DNA of 6,598 nt from Planctomycetaceae bacterium. Its GTDB lineage: Bacteria > Planctomycetota > Planctomycetia > Pirellulales > Thermoguttaceae. The position numbers and the translations under genes were made by a program. This document shows positions 1-6,533 of the stretch, one piece after another. The stretch lies in assembly GCA_031283515.1 (NCBI GenBank), contig JAITBS010000487.1:1-6598 (forward strand). Direction: 5' to 3'. The first letter of the stretch is position 1. Each line of letters starts with the position of its first letter. The notes under the pieces are model-generated. The model saw only the letters and a list, made by a program, of their open reading frames with translations, was not told where the DNA came from and did no database searches.

Positions 1-1
1 A

Positions 2-100
2 TTACAGATTGGAATACTACAAGAACAAATCAAAACAAAAAACAATGAAATTGCGGATTGGGAAAAAAAATACAACGACCTTTGTAAAAGAACACAGTAA
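2..100 (+). CDS. C-terminal tail of an unknown, coiled-coil-like protein (5' part outside window)
   Basis: One plus-strand frame is open from the left edge and ends in TAA at 98-100, giving about 32 residues. The tail is rich in Gln, Lys, Glu and Asn with spaced hydrophobic residues (LQIGILQEQI, then IADWEKKYNDLCKRTQ), like the end of a coiled coil. I do not recognise a family and the piece is too short to assign a function. It is more protein-like than the minus-strand reading of the same bases, which is a Phe/Leu/Cys/Ser-rich run. It could still be a chance frame in A-rich DNA. A repeat and a hairpin follow the stop within 60 bases, which fits the end of a transcription unit. Confidence 0.45.
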   Translation, partial: LQIGILQEQIKTKNNEIADWEKKYNDLCKRTQ

Positions 101-107
101 AAAATTA

Positions 108-138
108 CCATCGTGGTAGCGAATTCCCATCGTGGTAG
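108..138. repeat. Two direct copies of a 12-base repeat, partly palindromic
   Basis: CCATCGTGGTAG occurs at 108-119 and again at 127-138, a period of 19 bases. Both copies are followed by (G)CGA. The first copy sits in a small palindrome, TACCA-TCG-TGGTA (106-118). The pair lies between the putative plus-strand gene end and the transposase relic, so it may belong to the end of the insertion sequence or to a dispersed intergenic repeat family. Two copies with a 7-base gap are not a CRISPR array. Confidence 0.6.
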
Positions 139-141
139 GCG

Positions 142-161
142 ACCTTTCGCCGAAAGGTTTT
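142..161 (+). terminator. Hairpin with short T run, possible terminator
   Basis: ACCTTTCGCCGAAAGGT (142-158) is a perfect inverted repeat, 7 paired bases around a GCC loop, and a run of four T (158-161) closes it on the plus strand. It starts about 40 bases after the TAA at 98-100. It could end that transcript or block transcription entering from the transposase side. The T run is short, so a weak terminator or a mobile-element palindrome are both possible. Confidence 0.4.
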
Positions 162-180
162 GAATAATACAATACAATAA

Positions 181-765
181 ACCTACGGTCGCAACGGTTG
201 TTTTTGTTATGGTGTTGTACACAGTTGGTTTTCTGACTGGGAGTATTTCGGGGCTGGGGATGTTGGCGAGTTGGAAAAGTTGTTGGAGGTCTTCTCGTAG
301 TTCAGGAATACGGTTGATGATGATTGGGTGTTTCCTGATATTGGTAACTTGAATGCGGATAGTGCAGAGTGTTTCCAATAATTTTAATCCTTCCTCTACT
401 GTCATGTCCAAGTTCTTCCAACTCTCCCTCAACTTCCTCACTAATAAATACGACAGCATCACCACAAACACATGCGCTCGTGTTCGTCCTTCCTTTCGTA
501 CATAAATTGGTCGTAATTCCAATTGTCCCGTCTTGCATGTCCGAAACGTATTCTCCAGCATCGCTAAATCTTTGTAACAGGAATGAATAAATTTCTTGCC
601 GTACTCCTCCGACGCTAAACTCGTTGTCAAACAGTAACATCCATCAAGACGTGATAACTCCTCTAACTTCACCGAATCTTCAGCCAACTCAAGCTCCCGT
701 TTTGATTTTGATAAACGTAACTCAATCTGACCGTTGTGCGTGCTGGAAATTTTATCGATATACAT
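181..765 (-). pseudogene. IS1634-like (IS4 superfamily) transposase, C-terminal fragment
   Basis: Read from the ATG at 765, the minus strand is open for at least 195 codons and resembles the C-terminal third of IS1634-type DDE transposases. Recognisable blocks are LDGCYCLTTSL (residues 40-50), YKDLAMLENTFRTCKTGQLE (64-83), RTRAHVFVVMLSYLLVRKL (94-112) and MTVEEGLKLLETLC (121-134). Within the second block Y64, E71 and K78 match the Y-x6-E-x6-K pattern of the superfamily, so the catalytic Glu is kept. The rest of the catalytic domain, with both Asp residues, and the N-terminus are missing. An in-frame TGA lies at 810-808 and the sequence further upstream is unlike a transposase. The frame stays open to the left window edge, but similarity seems to fade near residue 190, so the true end is uncertain. 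A complete protein would be about 500-600 residues. The piece cannot be active and is best seen as an insertion-sequence relic, tail-to-head downstream of uvrA. The family call comes from remembered motifs. Confidence 0.8.
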
Positions 766-788
766 GGTGCTAAGGATAGGAGGAAAGT

Positions 789-865
789 GATTGGGGGCGC
801 GTTCATTTCAGGACGCCAAAAATCGCATTACCGCCGCGATTCCAACATCGACGCCCCCGCCCAAA
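789..865. other. GC-rich patch with hairpin between transposase relic and AT-rich spacer
   Basis: These bases are clearly richer in G and C than the sequence on either side. They contain a perfect inverted repeat AATCGC (821-826) / GCGATT (836-841), a GGGGGCG (793-799) that can pair with CGCCCCC (852-858), and GACGCC twice (812-817 and 850-855). No open frame looks like protein. The patch begins a few tens of bases beyond the point where the transposase similarity stops. It may be a small repeated element, an insertion-sequence scar or a structured RNA; the sequence alone does not decide. Confidence 0.35.
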
Positions 866-873
866 AATGAAAT

Positions 874-1097
874 CACCGATTTATGGGTACAAATATAACA
901 AAAAAATCATACACATCAATACATATCAATATAAAAAATATTCATCATAAATTTTTAATAGGTACATTTTCAAAAAACCTTGTTTTTAAGCACCAAAAAT
1001 TTTTACGAAGGAAGAACCGTTTTAATCTAAAAAACATACATAAATTCTTGTTTTTTAAGGACAAGATTGGGTGCAAGCGGATTTTTAGAAGTTCCTT
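874..1097. other. AT-rich intergenic spacer, no gene seen
   Basis: About 220 bases after the uvrA stop are extremely A/T rich, with A and T homopolymer runs. An open plus-strand frame here (883-1152) is made almost wholly of Lys, Asn, Phe and Ile and runs into the uvrA 3' end, so it is composition noise. No remnant of the missing UvrA NBD-II (no Walker A, no CxxC zinc finger) was found on the minus strand. Confidence 0.6.
1046..1066 (-). terminator. Weak hairpin downstream of uvrA, possible terminator
   Basis: TCTTGT (1046-1051) and ACAAGA (1061-1066) form a 6-bp stem with a 9-base loop, starting about 30 bases beyond the uvrA stop in the direction of transcription. The stem is AT-rich and the following bases (ATTTATG on the minus strand, with a run of six T a little later) make only a poor intrinsic terminator. 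It is listed because it is the best candidate in the spacer. Confidence 0.25.
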
Positions 1098-4000
1098 TTA
1101 TTTATTTCTTATGGGACAAGTTGCTGCTTGTTCCGGTGAGATACGGCGATGAGACGGAATGGGGATGGCTTTTTTTCCGTTCAGATAAGGTCCTGTTACT
1201 GAATTGCGTTGTTTAAGTATCCGATCCGGCGAACCATGAGCAACCACTTCGCCGCCATACTTACCTGCTTTGGGACCAAAATCCAAAACCTGATCCGCAC
1301 TCGCAATCACTTCTCGATCATGTTCCACCACAAGAAGAGTATTGCCGAGATCACGGAGTTTCCGTAACGCTTCGATAAGACGTTGATTATCACGCGGGTG
1401 CAACCCGATTGTCGGTTCATCCAACACGTAAAGCACTCCGACAAGTCCGCTGCCGATTTGTGCCGCTAACCGTATCCGTTGCGTTTCGCCGCCGGAAAGC
1501 GTCGGAGCCGAACGAGAAAGTGTTAAATAATCAAGACCAACATCCACCAAAAATTGTAACCGATTTTTAATTTCGTTCAATAAATCACCGGCAACTTGTT
1601 GTTCCGTTTCGTTCGGCTGCCAAGATTCGAACAGTTTCAATAATTTACCAAGCGGCATACGACCAATCTGGTCTATTGTGTTACCAATAAACCGCACCGC
1701 CGAAACATCATCACGCAAACGACTCCCCATACAAACTCCGCATTCAACCTCACTAAGAACCTCGTCCATTTGTCCCCGAAACGAAGGAACAAGCCGCGAC
1801 ACTTCTTCCATTGCCGGATAAAGACCCTTGTACTGAAATTGAAAATGGATTGTTCCGGTTTTTTTTGTACTCTTTTGTGGTGCGGTATTTTGAATTACTG
1901 TACCTGAATCAAGATTTTCCGCACGTTTTTCATTATCCATGCTTAGTTCTACTCCAAACCATGTTTCGTTGGTTCCGTGAAAAATCATACGCCGATGTTT
2001 CGCATCGAGTAGGTTAAAAGGAATGTCTAACGGAATACCTGTTTGTTTCGAAAATGTATGGAGCATTGCCTGAGCAATAGTTTTTTGTACATCGGGAAAA
2101 AGTTGAATGGCTCCTTCGGCAAGTGTTCGTTTCGGGTCTTTCAAGAATATCGACGCATTGGCTCCCTGCTGCACTCCCAGACCTTCACAGTTCGGACACC
2201 AACCGAGTGGTGAATTAGCAGAAAAATGATGTGGTGTCAGGCGTTCAAAACTTCGCCCGCATTTTTCACACGATAAATGTTGACTATGAACCGACCGGTT
2301 CCATTTTTGTTCCGGTAATGTGTCATCGGCTTCAATAACATGCACAACTCCATGACCAATAGAAAGTGCTGTCTCCACACTGTCGGTAATTCGCGAACGT
2401 TGGGTTGTAGGAAGCGGTGAATGAGACGCATGAAGTGTTGTTGTTTCATTTTTTAAAACAATCCGGTCAATAATCAGTTCAACATCGTGTTTTCGGCGGC
2501 GGTCAATTTCGGGCGGATTTTCCAGAGAAAAAATGTTACCATCAATCCGTATTCGGTTAAAACCTTCGGATCGCAAGTGTTTCCAGAGATTGTCATAAAT
2601 CTGTCCCGTTTCAACAGCAAGCGGTGCGGCGATTAAAAGACGGATTTCTGTTTCCGGTTTTACATTTCCCACTATTTTTGCAACGATTTCATCCAATGTT
2701 TGCGTACCGACAGGAATATCACACTGTGGACAATGCGGAACTCCAAGCCTTGCAAAAAGAACACGCAAATAATCTTGAATTTCCGTAATCGTTCCTACCG
2801 TACTGCGGGGAGAATGGGAAGCGGCTTTCTGTTCAATCGCAATTGCCGGAGAAAGTCCTTCAATATGTTCCACACGCGGTTTTTGTAACTGTCCGATAAA
2901 CTGACGTGCGTAACTCGATAAACTTTCAACATAACGGCGTTGACCTTCGGCGTAAACTGTATCCATTGCCAAAGAAGACTTGCCGCTGCCGCTGGGACCG
3001 CAACAAATTGTCATTTTCTCACGGGGAATTTTTACCGAAACATTTTTGAGATTATGTTCCGTTGCTCCGCGTACAATAATGGATTCTGCCGGAGCGGAAA
3101 TTGATTTTTCCGGAACGGAGCCGGATATTTTTGTTTCAGATGAACCGGAACGTGATGTCTGTTGCGGTAATATGGAAACACCGGAACCAATTACTGATTT
3201 TTGTTCGATATATTTTTTCAATGCCATACCGGTGTACGAAGATTTACACCGGACAATATCTTCCGGTGTTCCTGCCGTAACGATATATCCTCCCGCATCA
3301 CCGCCTTCGGGACCAAGATCAATAATCCAGTCGGCGGTTTTTATAACATCAAGATTATGCTCAACCACCAATACCGTATTTCCTGTATCAACAAATTCGT
3401 GCAAAATACCAAGCAGCATTTTAATATCTGAAAAATGTAATCCTGTTGTTGGTTCATCAAGAAGGTACAAAGTTTTACCTGTACTTTTTTTAACGAGTTC
3501 TCTTGCCAGTTTGATTCGTTGCGCTTCACCGCCGGAGAGTGTTGGCGACGGCTGACCGAGTTTCATGTAACCCAAACCAACACGATTCAACATCATCAGA
3601 TAATGTTTGATTCTGGGATGATTATCGAAAAGTTCCAATGCTTCCTCAACATCCATATTGAGAATCTGATCGATGGACTTTCCTTTATAACGAACAGAAA
3701 GTGTTTCAAGATTAAACCGATGTCCCTGACAAACCGGACATGTTACATAAATATCCGCAAGAAAATCCATTTCAAGTTTTTGTGTTCCTCGTCCTTCGCA
3801 AGCTTCACAACGTCCGCCTTTGACATTGAAACTGAAACGACCCGGTTGATAACCTTTGAGTTTCGATTCTGGAATTTCCGCAAAAAGTGTACGAATTTCA
3901 TCGAACACTTTAATATATGTTGCCGGATTTGAATGAGAACCGCGTCCGATTGGTGATTGATCGATATCGATCATTTTGTCCAATAATTCAAGCCTGTCAA

Positions 4001-6419
4001 TACGTTTGTGATTACCCGGATTACCCAAACCTCTGTTCAAATCACGGTTCAATGCCTCAACCAAAATATCGTTCACTAATGAACTTTTACCGCTGCCGCT
4101 GACTCCCGTAACACAAACAAACACTCCAAGAGGAATTTCAATATCAATATTTTTCAAATTGTGATGCGCCGCACCGCGAACAATAATCCGATGTTCGGTA
4201 TCAATTTTTCGTCTTTGTTTCGGTACGGGAATTGATTCTTCGCCGTTCAGATATTTCAGAGTCAAGGATTCAAAGGACAAAGACAAATTTTCCGAATTTT
4301 TCGAACAATATTCCGTAAACGGTGTAATCTGTAGTTTGGGCGATTCTGTTTCGGAATGTATTATATTTTTCGTACTTTTTTTGTTTATTTGTTTTCCTTG
4401 ATTCGATTTTTCTTGATTGGCACTAAAACCGTACAAATTTATTCCGTTGTTCTTTGTTGTTAATGTTCCGTAATTCTTTACCAACTCAATAGCATGTCCA
4501 CCGTGAATACCTGGACCAGGACCGAAGTCAACGAGTAAATCGGCGGAACGCATTGTGTCTTCGTCGTGTTCGACAACAATCACGGTGTTACCAAGATCGC
4601 GAAGCCGGGCAAGTGTTGCGAGTAATCGGTCATTATCGCGCGGATGCAAACCGATTGACGGTTCATCCAAAATATACAGAACGCCGACCAAACCGCTGCC
4701 GATTTGACTTGCCAAGCGTATCCGTTGCATTTCACCGCCGGAAAGTGTCGGAGCGGTTCGTCCCAGCGTCAGATATTCAAGACCAACATTCATTAGAAAA
4801 CCTAATCTGTTACGAATTTCTTTCAAGGCTTCTTCCGCTATTTTTTGACCTGATTCGGAAAGATTTAATCCGGTAAAAAAATTCTGTAACTTATTGATCG
4901 GTAAATTACAAAGTTGCGGCAATGTCAATTGACGGGCGAGATTTTTGTTCTCTTTTTCATTGTTTTCTGATTTTTGGTCATTGAGATTTGTTTTCCATTC
5001 TTCATTAGTTGTTTCGATTTTGAATGCTCGTGCTTGTTCGTTGAGTCGTTCACCGTTACAAAATCCGCACGGAATAACACGCATATATTTTTCCATTGTT
5101 TGGTGTTGTATTTTACTTTTTGTTTCGCGGTATTGTGTGAGCATTTTCGGGATAATTCCTTCGTAAGGTCCTCCCCATTTATGACCGTTTGGTCCGTTGC
5201 GCCAAGTGTACGTAACATGTAAATCGCCTGTTCCCCAAAGGATTGCCCGTTGAATTTTTGGATCGAGTTCTTCCCATGCTGTTTCGAGAATTGTATGGGG
5301 TTGTAATTCGTACCTTTTTTCGAGTGTTTCCGCAACTCCCTGAAAAATATGACGCCACCAACGACCAAGATCACGCCATTTTCCGATGGGAATAATACAA
5401 CCTTGTTGAAACGATTTTGACGGATCGGGAATTAACAGTTTGGGATCAAACGAATGGATTTCACCCAAACCGTCACATTGGGGACACATTCCGCGAGGCG
5501 TGTTGAAACTGAACAGTTGCGGACTGGGCGGTTCGAAACTGAGACCGCAATCCGTACAGGCATATTTTGCCGAAAATTGAAAATCAATAACAGATTCTCC
5601 AGAAAAATCAGAAGATATTGTTTCCTGTTTTTTCAGTTTTTTCGTATTTTTTTGTTGTTTCAAATTTTTGGCAATGGGATTTTCTTTTGTTTCTTCGCCG
5701 GTTATTTCTTCTGTAACGATTATATTTCCTTCACCGATTGCCAGAGCGCGTTCGACCGATTCTGCAAGACGGTTTCGTCCTGAGATACCCGACTGGATAA
5801 CACGGTCAATAACAACTTCAATATCGTGACGCATTTGCCTATCAAGTTTCAGGTCATCTGTTAACCGTACGATTTTTCCGTCAACTCTTGCCCGAATATA
5901 ACCTTGCCGTAACAGATCGGTGAAAAGGTCTCGAAATTCTCCTTTTTGTCCGCGAACAATGGGAGCCAAAAGGAGTAGGTGTGTTCCTTCGGGAATTGTT
6001 TCGATTCGGTCAATAATTTGTTGACGGGTTTGAGCGGTAATCGGTTTACCACATTTGGGACAATACCCTGTGCCGACTCTTGCAAAAAGAACACGCAAAA
6101 AATCATAAATTTCTGTAATTGTTCCAACTGTACTGCGAGTATTTTGTCCGCCGGCTTTTTGTGAGATGGAAATGGACGGACTTAAACCGAGAATCTGATC
6201 AACATCCGGTTTCGGTAATTGTCCCAAAAATTGCCGTGCATAACTTGACAAACTTTCGACATATCGGCGTTGTCCTTCGGCATAAAGCGTGTCAAAAGCG
6301 AGCGAACTCTTACCGGAACCGCTAACTCCTGTAAAACAAATTAATTTGTTACGCGGAAGTATAAGATCGACGTTGCACAAATTATGTTCCCGCGCACCTT
6401 TGATAATAATATCGGACAT
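1098..6419 (-). CDS. uvrA: UvrA, excinuclease ABC damage-recognition ATPase, extended three-module form
   Basis: UvrA is the cytoplasmic ABC-type ATPase that scans DNA for bulky lesions and hands them to UvrB in nucleotide excision repair. Residues 1-1070 are a full UvrA. Module 1 (1-645, NBD-I) has Walker A with K37, a zinc finger at C288/C291/C312/C315, CxxC pairs at 120/123 and 451/454, signature LSGGE 559-563, Walker B D585-E586 and H618. A long linker (646-740) leads to module 2 (743-1070, NBD-II): Walker A K778, zinc finger C871-x2-C-x19-C-x2-C897, signature 961-965, D988-E989 and H1021. A Ser/Pro-rich linker (1071-1112) joins module 3 (1113-1740), a second NBD-I: Walker A K1147, zinc finger C1384/C1387/C1408/C1411, CxxC 1230/1233 and 1560/1563, signature 1641-1645, D1667-E1668 and H1700. 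The protein ends after AIPIPSHRR plus 14 residues, where NBD-II would start. The start MSDIIIKGAREHNL matches the family start. There is no Shine-Dalgarno; the nearest purine run (AGGAAA) is 26 bases upstream. The role in repair is near certain, the job of module 3 is unknown. Confidence 0.97.
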   Translation of the reverse strand: MSDIIIKGAREHNLCNVDLILPRNKLICFTGVSGSGKSSLAFDTLYAEGQRRYVESLSSYARQFLGQLPKPDVDQILGLSPSISISQKAGGQNTRSTVGTITEIYDFLRVLFARVGTGYCPKCGKPITAQTRQQIIDRIETIPEGTHLLLLAPIVRGQKGEFRDLFTDLLRQGYIRARVDGKIVRLTDDLKLDRQMRHDIEVVIDRVIQSGISGRNRLAESVERALAIGEGNIIVTEEITGEETKENPIAKNLKQQKNTKKLKKQETISSDFSGESVIDFQFSAKYACTDCGLSFEPPSPQLFSFNTPRGMCPQCDGLGEIHSFDPKLLIPDPSKSFQQGCIIPIGKWRDLGRWWRHIFQGVAETLEKRYELQPHTILETAWEELDPKIQRAILWGTGDLHVTYTWRNGPNGHKWGGPYEGIIPKMLTQYRETKSKIQHQTMEKYMRVIPCGFCNGERLNEQARAFKIETTNEEWKTNLNDQKSENNEKENKNLARQLTLPQLCNLPINKLQNFFTGLNLSESGQKIAEEALKEIRNRLGFLMNVGLEYLTLGRTAPTLSGGEMQRIRLASQIGSGLVGVLYILDEPSIGLHPRDNDRLLATLARLRDLGNTVIVVEHDEDTMRSADLLVDFGPGPGIHGGHAIELVKNYGTLTTKNNGINLYGFSANQEKSNQGKQINKKSTKNIIHSETESPKLQITPFTEYCSKNSENLSLSFESLTLKYLNGEESIPVPKQRRKIDTEHRIIVRGAAHHNLKNIDIEIPLGVFVCVTGVSGSGKSSLVNDILVEALNRDLNRGLGNPGNHKRIDRLELLDKMIDIDQSPIGRGSHSNPATYIKVFDEIRTLFAEIPESKLKGYQPGRFSFNVKGGRCEACEGRGTQKLEMDFLADIYVTCPVCQGHRFNLETLSVRYKGKSIDQILNMDVEEALELFDNHPRIKHYLMMLNRVGLGYMKLGQPSPTLSGGEAQRIKLARELVKKSTGKTLYLLDEPTTGLHFSDIKMLLGILHEFVDTGNTVLVVEHNLDVIKTADWIIDLGPEGGDAGGYIVTAGTPEDIVRCKSSYTGMALKKYIEQKSVIGSGVSILPQQTSRSGSSETKISGSVPEKSISAPAESIIVRGATEHNLKNVSVKIPREKMTICCGPSGSGKSSLAMDTVYAEGQRRYVESLSSYARQFIGQLQKPRVEHIEGLSPAIAIEQKAASHSPRSTVGTITEIQDYLRVLFARLGVPHCPQCDIPVGTQTLDEIVAKIVGNVKPETEIRLLIAAPLAVETGQIYDNLWKHLRSEGFNRIRIDGNIFSLENPPEIDRRRKHDVELIIDRIVLKNETTTLHASHSPLPTTQRSRITDSVETALSIGHGVVHVIEADDTLPEQKWNRSVHSQHLSCEKCGRSFERLTPHHFSANSPLGWCPNCEGLGVQQGANASIFLKDPKRTLAEGAIQLFPDVQKTIAQAMLHTFSKQTGIPLDIPFNLLDAKHRRMIFHGTNETWFGVELSMDNEKRAENLDSGTVIQNTAPQKSTKKTGTIHFQFQYKGLYPAMEEVSRLVPSFRGQMDEVLSEVECGVCMGSRLRDDVSAVRFIGNTIDQIGRMPLGKLLKLFESWQPNETEQQVAGDLLNEIKNRLQFLVDVGLDYLTLSRSAPTLSGGETQRIRLAAQIGSGLVGVLYVLDEPTIGLHPRDNQRLIEALRKLRDLGNTLLVVEHDREVIASADQVLDFGPKAGKYGGEVVAHGSPDRILKQRNSVTGPYLNGKKAIPIPSHRRISPEQAATCPIRNK
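1200..3083 (-). repeat. uvrA: Second copy of the duplicated UvrA NBD-I half (module 3)
   Basis: This stretch codes residues 1113-1740. It repeats the whole NBD-I plan: Walker A, UvrB-binding region, zinc finger, insertion domain, CxxC, signature, Walker B and H-loop. The ATPase cores are most alike, for example YAEGQRRYVESLSSYARQF in both copies. The UvrB-binding and insertion domains have diverged strongly. Short stretches are still identical in DNA, such as 21 bases at 2749-2769 and 6079-6099, which could reflect constraint on protein or occasional gene conversion. Confidence 0.85.
4485..6419 (-). repeat. uvrA: First copy of the duplicated UvrA NBD-I half (module 1)
   Basis: This stretch codes residues 1-645, the N-terminal ATPase half with its UvrB-binding and insertion domains. 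It is homologous to 1200-3083 with an offset of exactly 1110 codons at the Walker A (K37 versus K1147). It keeps the UvrB-contact motif RGQKGE at residues 156-161. It carries two hydrophilic insertions, around residues 240-275 and 468-494, that module 3 does not share. Confidence 0.85.
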
Positions 6420-6515
6420 TTATTTATTTTGAAAAATGGTTTTATTTCCTGTTGGATTTTAGAATTTCAAAACGCCAAAAGTTGATTTCGTTCTTTGGGG
6501 TATATTGTGTTTAAA

Positions 6516-6528
6516 ATCAAATTTTGAT
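6516..6528. promoter_or_regulatory. Perfect 13-base palindrome just after the uvrA promoter
   Basis: ATCAAA-T-TTTGAT is a perfect inverted repeat placed 8 to 21 bases downstream of the -10 hexamer, about where transcription would begin. The site suits a repressor operator acting on uvrA, or on both divergent genes if the plus-strand gene at 6534 is real. A chance AT-rich palindrome is also possible. Confidence 0.25.
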
Positions 6529-6533
6529 GCGTA

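Noticed and set aside
108..138. CRISPR-like repeats
   Set aside because: There are only two 12-base copies with a 7-base gap, no array, no leader and no cas gene.
1..180. Continuation of the transposase frame to the window edge
   Set aside because: The frame has no stop, but the residues become a Phe/Leu/Cys-rich run unlike the family, and the opposite strand carries a more protein-like tail ending at 100.
302..640. Open minus-strand frame of 112 codons
   Set aside because: It is a shifted frame of the transposase relic; the frame starting at 765 carries the family motifs.
883..1152. Open plus-strand frame of 89 codons in the AT-rich spacer
   Set aside because: It is almost only Lys, Asn, Phe, Ile and His, as expected from A/T-rich DNA, and runs into the 3' end of uvrA on the other strand.
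2980..3555. Open plus-strand frame of 191 codons opposite uvrA
   Set aside because: It lies fully antisense to the conserved NBD-II end and module 3 start of uvrA and shows no recognisable motif. Long antisense frames are expected opposite conserved coding sequence.
4925..5374. Open minus-strand frame of 149 codons overlapping uvrA
   Set aside because: It is out of frame inside module 1 of uvrA, Lys/Asn/Thr rich and without a motif.
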